From Candidatus Nitrosopumilus sp. (GTDB taxonomy: Archaea > Thermoproteota > Nitrososphaeria > Nitrososphaerales > Nitrosopumilaceae): a stretch of DNA of 24,423 nt. Each line of letters opens with the position of its first letter. Position 1 is the first letter of the stretch. A program made the translations under genes and the position numbers. The stretch lies in NCBI GenBank assembly GCA_011055585.1, contig DRGT01000149.1, positions 1 to 24,423 of the forward strand. The letters run 5' to 3'. Shown here piece after piece: positions 18,940 through 24,423 of the stretch. Under the pieces are notes generated by a model, which saw nothing but the letters and a program-made list of their open reading frames with translations, had not been told where the DNA came from and searched no databases.

Positions 18940-18967
18940 ATCTTTTTCAATTTTCTTTTTGTCTTAA
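18940..18967 (+). terminator. T-rich transcription terminator
   Basis: Three T tracts (5, 4 and 5 T) follow the ferredoxin stop with no hairpin, the usual form of archaeal intrinsic termination. Confidence 0.55.
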
Positions 18968-18999
18968 CAAATTTTAGTCCGAGTATATCATCGATTCTC

Positions 19000-19083
19000 G
19001 CAGAGGTCGCCTAGCTCGGTAGGGCGCGGGCCTTGAGAGCCTGTGTGGTTCGCCACGCGGGGGTTCAAATCCCTCTCTCTGCG
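19000..19083 (+). tRNA. tRNA-Ser (anticodon UGA)
   Basis: 84 nt. The 7-bp acceptor stem GCAGAGG pairs with TCTCTGC (one G-U); discriminator base G73; no CCA encoded. The D arm is GCC...GGC. The anticodon stem CGGGC/GCCTG holds the loop CTTGAGA with anticodon TGA. A long variable arm, GTGG-TTCG-CCAC, marks a class II tRNA. The T arm loop is TTCAAAT. TGA plus class II structure gives serine (UCA codons). It ends 1 nt before the stop codon of rfcS on the other strand, so the two transcripts converge directly. No intron is seen. Confidence 0.95.
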
Positions 19084-19084
19084 C

Positions 19085-20041
19085 TTATTTTTTCCCAAAT
19101 TTTCCAAGTTCTGCAAGCAATGCAGATAGCTGAATCTCAGGATTGGACCCAACCAAAATTCTATAGTCATATTTTGCAATTGTCTCTAAAATATCACTTA
19201 ACTTGTCATGTTTTGTTTCAAAAACTGCAGAATTTAGATATTTTAGAAAATCGGATTCAGACATTCCATAAACTTTGATTAACTCAATCATTTGGTTTCT
19301 TGCATCTGAAAGCTTACCCCCAAGTGCAAGCTTTAGAACATCTGAAACATCTTTTGTTTTAGTAAGACCAGCTGATGTTTTTACATTTTTTTCTGAAACC
19401 TCACCGAGGCTTGCAGTTGCTTGAAGTAGATTAATTGCATGTCTAAGATCACCGCCAGAATAATCACAAATTGCCTTTAGTCCCTTCTCATCTGCTTTGA
19501 TCTTTTCTTTTTTTGCAATAGATTTGAGACGGGATATTGTTTCTTTTTCAGGAATTGCAGTAAATTTGAATAGCGCACATCTACTTTGAATGGGAGCAAT
19601 AATTTTAGAAATATTATTTGCGATCAAAATAAATCTACAAAATTTTGCAGTATCTTCTATAATTCTTCGAAGTGCTGTTTGAGCATCAGCAGTCATCTCA
19701 TCTGCCTCATCTAAAATAATTATCTTAAATGGAATCTCTGTATCAAATCCTGCAAATCTTGAGAATTTTTTAACTCGTTCACGTACCATGTTGATTCCTC
19801 TTTCATCAGATGCATTTAGCTCAAGAGTGTGGTCTCTTGCTCGATCACCAAGGATTTGCTTTGATATGCATACTGCCACAGTTGTTTTTCCAACACCAGG
19901 ACCGCCAGAAAACAAAAGATGTGGAATCTCTGATTGATTTTTTAGTAATGATTCAAGACTTCCTATGATCTCTTCCTGATCGATAACGTCAGCTAGCTTA
20001 GAAGGACGGTATTTTTCTACCCACATAATATTAGAAGACAA
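19085..20041 (-). CDS. rfcS: Replication factor C small subunit
   Basis: The 318-residue product is the small subunit of the archaeal clamp loader, which opens the PCNA ring and places it at primer ends. RFC boxes: MWVEKYRPSKLADVI (box II, residues 6-20), Walker A G46-GPGVGKT53 (box III), Walker B IILDEADEM with D111-E-A-D (box V), and the Ser-Arg-Cys finger SRC at 153-155, which acts on the neighbouring subunit's ATP. The C-terminal collar domain starts near 230. The TTG at 20041 has a purine GGAG 5-8 nt upstream on its strand; the ATG 15 nt further in (20026) is an alternative start. The large subunit is not in this window. It diverges from gins23. Confidence 0.97.
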   Translation of the reverse strand: MSSNIMWVEKYRPSKLADVIDQEEIIGSLESLLKNQSEIPHLLFSGGPGVGKTTVAVCISKQILGDRARDHTLELNASDERGINMVRERVKKFSRFAGFDTEIPFKIIILDEADEMTADAQTALRRIIEDTAKFCRFILIANNISKIIAPIQSRCALFKFTAIPEKETISRLKSIAKKEKIKADEKGLKAICDYSGGDLRHAINLLQATASLGEVSEKNVKTSAGLTKTKDVSDVLKLALGGKLSDARNQMIELIKVYGMSESDFLKYLNSAVFETKHDKLSDILETIAKYDYRILVGSNPEIQLSALLAELGKFGKK

Positions 20042-20166
20042 CAGATCTCCTCATTACCTGCCCATTAAATAAATGCCTGTGAGGGCAGGATCAATTGATC
20101 TCACCTTTTTGTTAGCTAAATTGATCGATCCGTTTGATGTAAATCCTCGTGAGGATCACAGATCCT
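20042..20166. promoter_or_regulatory. Palindrome-rich bidirectional promoter region between rfcS and gins23
   Basis: The region has a 7-bp inverted repeat CCTGCCC (20057-20063)/GGGCAGG (20083-20089), the perfect palindrome GATCAATTGATC (20089-20100), GATCGATC (20123-20130), and a short hairpin ATCCTC-GT-GAGGAT (20143-20156). GATC occurs seven times between 20044 and 20164. An AT-rich ATTAAATAAAT at 20064-20074 could be a TATA element for both directions. Confidence 0.5.
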
Positions 20167-20682
20167 ATGAACGTACAGGACCTAGAGAAAGTACATGCTA
20201 CAGGATTTGACCTAGAGGATGTCAAAGTTACCTTCAATCACGATGTAAAGATCAAAGTCTCAGACATTGATGTTGAAGGAAAACAAGGCGAAATTCTGAA
20301 CATACCACGATGGATTGCAAAGGTTCTTGAAAAAGAAAACCATGTTATCGTTCAAGATACGGATATGGTAGTAGAACTAAAGCAAGCAATTGTTAAAGAA
20401 AATGTTCAAGGCGAGTTTGAGCTTGCAACACTAGAACCACACTTTTACATCAAACTAAAGTCCTACATGAAAACGCTAGAACAATCTGATTTTGACAAAG
20501 TCGAAAGTATGCTAAACTCTTTAGTTCGAAAAAGAAAAGGAAAAATAATTCACCTTGCTGATTCGTCAAAACTAACTTTAGATTTGGCAAGAAAGTTCAC
20601 AGTTGAAGAGAAAGAATATTACAATAACCTACACAATATCAGCACAGATTTTACAAAACAAATCCTTGGTGAGCAAGATTGA
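20167..20682 (+). CDS. gins23: GINS complex subunit, Gins23 type
   Basis: The product (171 aa from ATG 20167; a GTG at 20149 would add six residues) fits archaeal GINS. The beta-rich B domain is N-terminal, ending in ILNIPRWIAKVLEKENHVIV, a signature of Psf2/Psf3-like Gins23. The helical A domain follows, with FELATLEPHFYIKLKSYMKT and LVRKRKGKIIHLADSSKLTL. This B-then-A order is that of Gins23, while Gins51 has A then B. GINS tightens MCM activity at the fork as part of the CMG-like complex. The stop overlaps the mcm start by 4 nt (TTGA), which implies coupled translation. Gins23 next to mcm is also known in Sulfolobus. Confidence 0.88.
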   Translation: MNVQDLEKVHATGFDLEDVKVTFNHDVKIKVSDIDVEGKQGEILNIPRWIAKVLEKENHVIVQDTDMVVELKQAIVKENVQGEFELATLEPHFYIKLKSYMKTLEQSDFDKVESMLNSLVRKRKGKIIHLADSSKLTLDLARKFTVEEKEYYNNLHNISTDFTKQILGEQD

Positions 20683-22769
20683 GCAGGGTAGAGACTAAAC
20701 AGTATACAGAGTCTGCATTGGCAGATATGGTAAAAAATTTCCTGGTTCAATTCAAGGACAAGTCTGGTGCATTCAGCTATGTCGAACAAATTGACCAGAT
20801 GATGCCAAAGAACTCAAAGTTTATCATAATTGATTATAATGATTTAGTATTATCATATTCTGAAATTGAATCAAGATTTAATGAAAATCCTGATGAGATT
20901 CTCAATGCATTTTCAAGAGCAATAAAAGAAATCTTACAGGAAAGATTCCCAAAATATGCTGAAAAAATTAAAGATGAGATTAGAGCTAGGGTGGGAAACT
21001 ATCCAGTACAACGCAGTCTCAGACAAATCAATGCTGAAATAATTGGAAAGATGACATGTGTTTCTGGAATGGTGGTTAGGGCTTCAGAGGTAAAGCCACT
21101 AGCAAAAGAGCTCACTTATGTCTGTCCTGATCATCATGTAACTCAGATATTTTTACTCAAAGGAATGAGTGTTAATGTTCCAGTAAAGTGTTCAAATCCA
21201 AAATGTGCTCACAGGGATTTAGAAATGAAGCCAGAAACAAGCAAATTTATCGACTTTCAAATTCTTAGATTACAGGAATTGCCTGAGGAGCTTCCTCCAG
21301 GACAGCTTCCTCACTACGTCGATATTACTATCAAACAAGACCTAGTTGATAATTCAAGACCAGGTGACAGAATCATTCTTACTGGAATTGTAAGAATTGA
21401 ACAAGAGTCGATTGTGGGTGTTAGTAGACAAAGTAGTGGATTATACAGACTAAGAATTGATGGAAACAACATTGAATTTCTTGGTGGTAGAGGAATAAAA
21501 TCATCAAGAAGAACAGAAAGAGAAGAGGTTTCACCTGAAGAAGAAAAGTTAATCAAAGCATTAGCAAAGGATCCATCAATTGATCAAAGATTAATTGATT
21601 CATTTGCACCACATATTCATGGTCATTCATTAATCAAAGAAGCAATTCTTTATCTCATTGTAGGATCAACACAACGAATACTTGCTGATGGAGGCAAGAT
21701 TCGTGGAGACATTAACATATTTTTGGTTGGTGATCCCGGTACTGCAAAAAGTGAGATGTTAAAATTCTGTGCAAGAATTGCGCCAAGAGGACTTTACACA
21801 TCAGGTAGAGGTTCTACTGCAGCTGGTCTTACAGCTGCAGTCGTAAAAGACAAAAGTGGAATCTTCATGCTTGAAGCAGGTGCTGTTGTTCTAGGTGATC
21901 AAGGACTTGTTTGTATTGATGAGTTTGATAAAATGACACCAGAGGATAGAAGTGCACTACATGAAGTAATGGAGCAGCAAACAGCTAGCATTGCAAAAGG
22001 TGGTATTGTTGCAACACTAAATGCTAGAACATCAATTCTTGCAGCTGCAAACCCATTGTATGGAAAATATGATCCATTCAGAAACATTACAGAAAATGTA
22101 AACTTACCAATTCCTTTACTTACAAGATTTGATCTTATTTTTGTTGTAAGAGATATTCCATCAAAAGAAAAAGATAGAAAGATCGCAGAACATATCATTG
22201 ATCTTCATACACCAGCTGGAATTGAAAATCGTTCTCTCATAGATGTTGATATTCTAACAAAGTATCTTGGATATTCAAAGAGAATCAATCCAATTCTTAC
22301 CAAGGAGGCTGAAGAAAAAATTCTTGAATATTACATGAAGATGAGAAATGTTGAGTCTGAGGAGATGATTACAGTCACTCCAAGGCAACTTGAAGCTCTA
22401 ATCAGACTTGCTACTGCCAGATCAAGACTACTCATGAAAGACCAAGTAGAGGCAGAAGATGCCGACCGTGCAATATTTCTCTTTGAAAGTATGCTTCAGG
22501 ATGCTGGAGTTGACGTTAATACTGGCAAGGTTGATCTTGGAGTATTACAAGGCAAACCCCAAAGCGAAGTTTCAAGAATGCAACTATTCATGGACGTCCT
22601 AAGATCACTTGAAGGTGAACCAAAACAGCCAGTTGAAGATAGACTATTTGTCAGCGAGCTTGTAAAATCAGGTAAATTTACAGAAGAAGAAGCTCGAAAC
22701 TATATCAGAAGGATGCTTCGCGAAGCATCTATTTATGAATCCAAACCCGGTCATTATAACCGGGTATGA
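20679..22769 (+). CDS. mcm: Replicative DNA helicase MCM
   Basis: The 696-residue product from TTG 20679 has normal archaeal MCM length. The N-terminal domain includes a zinc-binding site C149-x2-H152/x3-H153...C171-x4-C176 and the OB fold. The AAA+ core has Walker A G351-DPGTAKS358, Walker B C-I-D414-E415-F-D417, the sensor ILAAANPLYGKYDP, and the arginine finger R483 in LLTRFDLIF. A C-terminal winged-helix region (SEVSRMQLFMDVLRSLEGEP to the end) follows. As a hexamer it unwinds duplex DNA ahead of the replication fork in the 3'-5' direction. It is translationally coupled to gins23 upstream (TTGA) and hel308 downstream (ATGA). The last codons form half of a perfect hairpin (22745-22765). 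Confidence 0.98.
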   Translation: MSRVETKQYTESALADMVKNFLVQFKDKSGAFSYVEQIDQMMPKNSKFIIIDYNDLVLSYSEIESRFNENPDEILNAFSRAIKEILQERFPKYAEKIKDEIRARVGNYPVQRSLRQINAEIIGKMTCVSGMVVRASEVKPLAKELTYVCPDHHVTQIFLLKGMSVNVPVKCSNPKCAHRDLEMKPETSKFIDFQILRLQELPEELPPGQLPHYVDITIKQDLVDNSRPGDRIILTGIVRIEQESIVGVSRQSSGLYRLRIDGNNIEFLGGRGIKSSRRTEREEVSPEEEKLIKALAKDPSIDQRLIDSFAPHIHGHSLIKEAILYLIVGSTQRILADGGKIRGDINIFLVGDPGTAKSEMLKFCARIAPRGLYTSGRGSTAAGLTAAVVKDKSGIFMLEAGAVVLGDQGLVCIDEFDKMTPEDRSALHEVMEQQTASIAKGGIVATLNARTSILAAANPLYGKYDPFRNITENVNLPIPLLTRFDLIFVVRDIPSKEKDRKIAEHIIDLHTPAGIENRSLIDVDILTKYLGYSKRINPILTKEAEEKILEYYMKMRNVESEEMITVTPRQLEALIRLATARSRLLMKDQVEAEDADRAIFLFESMLQDAGVDVNTGKVDLGVLQGKPQSEVSRMQLFMDVLRSLEGEPKQPVEDRLFVSELVKSGKFTEEEARNYIRRMLREASIYESKPGHYNRV
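22745..22765. promoter_or_regulatory. Perfect hairpin ending at the hel308 start codon
   Basis: ACCCGGT (22745-22751) and ACCGGGT (22759-22765) are exact inverted repeats around a 7-nt loop. The right arm ends on the base before the hel308 ATG. It lies within the last mcm codons and could shape translation or processing of the joint mRNA. Confidence 0.55.
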
Positions 22770-24423
22770 AGATAGCAGAGCTAGATTTACCAAAACCAGC
22801 AAAAGATTTTCTAAAAGCTGAAGGATTTTCAAAGCTTTACCCATCACAAGAAGATAGTATAGCAGCTGGTCTTTTGGATGGAAAAAGCATACTGGTGTCT
22901 GCTCCAACCGCTAGCGGAAAGACCCTGATTGCAACTTTAGCAATGCTAAGTTATCTTTCAAAAAATAAAGGCAAGGTTGTTTATCTTAGTCCTTTACGTG
23001 CTTTAGCAGCTGAAAAATTTTCAGAATTTAAAAAAATGGAAAAAATTCCTCTTGGAAAAAAAATAAAGACACAGATCTCAACTGGTGATTTTGAATCAGT
23101 AGATAAAACTCTTGACAAAAGTGACATTATAGTTTTGACAAATGAAAAAATGGATTCTTTAATTCGTCATGGAGCCGAGTGGGTAGATGACATTGGATTA
23201 GTAATTGCAGATGAAGTTCATCTAATTGGTGATCAAGACAGAGGTCCAACTCTTGAGATGATTTTAACAAAACTCAAACTGTTACAATCAAAACCGCAAA
23301 TAATTGCACTAAGTGCAACTATAACAAACGCAGATGAAATGTCTGAATGGCTTGATTGTTCCTTAGTTGAAAACGATTGGAGGCCAGTTCCTCTCTCTGA
23401 AGGTGTTTACGATGGAGGAAGTGTGACAATGCATGATGGAAAATTCTTTGAAGTTGAACCTACCCTTAGGGGTCCACCTGTAGATTTAGGCGCAGAATCA
23501 GTAAAAGATGGAGGACAATCATTACTATTTGCAGAAACAAGAGCACGCTCTGCATCACTTGCAGCAAAGGCAGCAGACATAATTTCTAGATATCTAAAAA
23601 ATTCTGAAAAAAACGAGTTAGAGAATGTTTCAAAAAAGATTCTAAAAGCAAATGAGCACACTCAGCTTGTAAAAACACTTGCAGAGTTGGTAAAAAAAGG
23701 AGTTGCATTTCACCATGCAGGACTAAATCAAAATTGTAGAGAAACAATTGAAACTGAATTTAGAAAGGGAACAATCAAGCTAATATCATCAACACCAACA
23801 CTTGCTGCAGGTGTTAATCTACCTGCAAGAAGAGTTGTAATTTCAAGTATTGCAAGGTATAATGCTAAAGTTGGTGCAAACATACCAATTAGCGTTCTTG
23901 AATACAAACAGCTTTGTGGAAGAGCTGGAAGACCACAGTACGATGATTATGGTGAAGCTATAATTATCGGACATTCTAATAGTTCTGAGTTAATTGATCA
24001 TTATGTTAATGGAGAACCGGAACCAATTGAATCTAAAATTACTGCTGATAAATCGTTAAGGATTCATGTTCTAAGTACAATTGTTACAAGTCCTGGAATA
24101 AAAAAAGATGAAATTATTGATTTCTTTTCACAAACACTAGGTGGTTTACAATCAAGAAAATCTACAATAAAATTTGCAGTAGATATTGCTTTACGATATT
24201 TGTTAGATGAAGATTTTCTTATTAAAAAAGGAGACAGATTTGTAGCAACAGCGTTTGGAAAAAAAGTCTCAAAGCTTTACATTGATCCATTAACTGCAAC
24301 TTTTTTCCGAAATGCAATTGAAAACGTTTCAGAGGGAAGAAAACATACTTTGGGATTTTTACATTTGGTTTCAGCGTCTGAAGAATTTTTCCCAAAATTT
24401 GCACTTAGAAACAAAGATTACGA
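22766..24423 (+). CDS. hel308: Hel308/Hjm-type DNA helicase, 3' end beyond window
   Basis: The frame opens at ATG 22766, overlapping the mcm stop (ATGA), and stays open to the window end: 552 complete codons of an expected about 700. Superfamily 2 motifs in order: the Q-like segment FSKLYPSQEDSIAAGLLDGK, Walker A A46-PTASGKT53, Walker B D149-E-V-H152, LSATITN (motif III), the HHAGLNQNCRE segment, TLAAGVNLPARRVVI (motif V) and QLCGRAGRPQYDDYGEAII (motif VI). These patterns are those of Hel308, a 3'-5' helicase that acts on stalled or branched forks. The winged-helix domain begins near the end (SPGIKKDEIIDFFSQTLGGL). The ratchet and C-terminal helix-loop-helix lie outside the window. Confidence 0.93.
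   Translation, partial: MKIAELDLPKPAKDFLKAEGFSKLYPSQEDSIAAGLLDGKSILVSAPTASGKTLIATLAMLSYLSKNKGKVVYLSPLRALAAEKFSEFKKMEKIPLGKKIKTQISTGDFESVDKTLDKSDIIVLTNEKMDSLIRHGAEWVDDIGLVIADEVHLIGDQDRGPTLEMILTKLKLLQSKPQIIALSATITNADEMSEWLDCSLVENDWRPVPLSEGVYDGGSVTMHDGKFFEVEPTLRGPPVDLGAESVKDGGQSLLFAETRARSASLAAKAADIISRYLKNSEKNELENVSKKILKANEHTQLVKTLAELVKKGVAFHHAGLNQNCRETIETEFRKGTIKLISSTPTLAAGVNLPARRVVISSIARYNAKVGANIPISVLEYKQLCGRAGRPQYDDYGEAIIIGHSNSSELIDHYVNGEPEPIESKITADKSLRIHVLSTIVTSPGIKKDEIIDFFSQTLGGLQSRKSTIKFAVDIALRYLLDEDFLIKKGDRFVATAFGKKVSKLYIDPLTATFFRNAIENVSEGRKHTLGFLHLVSASEEFFPKFALRNKDY

Noticed and set aside
20042..20166. Replication origin between rfcS and gins23
   Set aside because: Palindromes alone are not enough: no cdc6/orc gene or ORB-like element is visible here.
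22668..22907. 79-aa minus-strand ORF across the mcm/hel308 junction
   Set aside because: Shadow of two strongly supported plus-strand genes.

Overview
The window is AT-rich archaeal DNA, most probably from an ammonia-oxidising member of the Nitrososphaerota (Thaumarchaeota) of the Nitrosopumilus/Nitrosarchaeum type. This rests on a full set of archaeal information-processing genes (aIF6, RFC small subunit, GINS, MCM, Hel308-type helicase, archaeal HisRS), a class II tRNA-Ser without encoded CCA, a secreted plastocyanin/HYR protein, DUF5679- and DUF6659-like small proteins, frequent TTG starts, and 4-nt stop/start overlaps. The species is inferred, not proven.

Layout. (1) Positions 1 to about 11,850 form an accessory region: many small, mostly uncharacterised genes on both strands, a few recognisable enzymes (VOC/glyoxalase fold, SAM methyltransferase, YjbQ family, metallophosphoesterase), a GGQ-bearing release-factor paralog, and a 943-residue secreted protein of cupredoxin and HYR domains. 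Its intergenic gaps carry a network of short dispersed repeats, named here A, B, C, D and E. All copies of A, B and C lie in the same orientation. None was seen after position 11,846. (2) Positions 11,895 to 15,950 hold small genes, several of them zinc-ribbon or Cys-rich microproteins, plus a hotdog-fold CoA ammonia-lyase-like gene and a PAC2-family gene. (3) Positions 15,996 to 24,423 are core: rhodanese, hisS, aIF6, a zinc-type ferredoxin, tRNA-Ser(UGA), and a replication cluster in which rfcS diverges from gins23-mcm-hel308. The last three genes overlap by 4 nt each; hel308 runs off the window end.

How it fits together. The replication genes encode the clamp-loader small subunit, a helicase accessory factor, the replicative helicase and a repair helicase, expressed from one palindrome-rich intergenic region. 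In the accessory region, A/B repeats lie 18-25 nt upstream of five minus-strand start codons, as a promoter/leader would. Other copies stand with no gene behind them, and two broken genes (an Excalibur-domain remnant and a frameshifted small ORF) lie nearby. This suggests turnover of small genes between shared flanking sequences. The most unusual items are the repeat network, the release-factor paralog lacking a NIKS motif, the 55-residue Arg/Lys/Ala-rich protein, and the cupredoxin array in which only one of three copper sites is intact.
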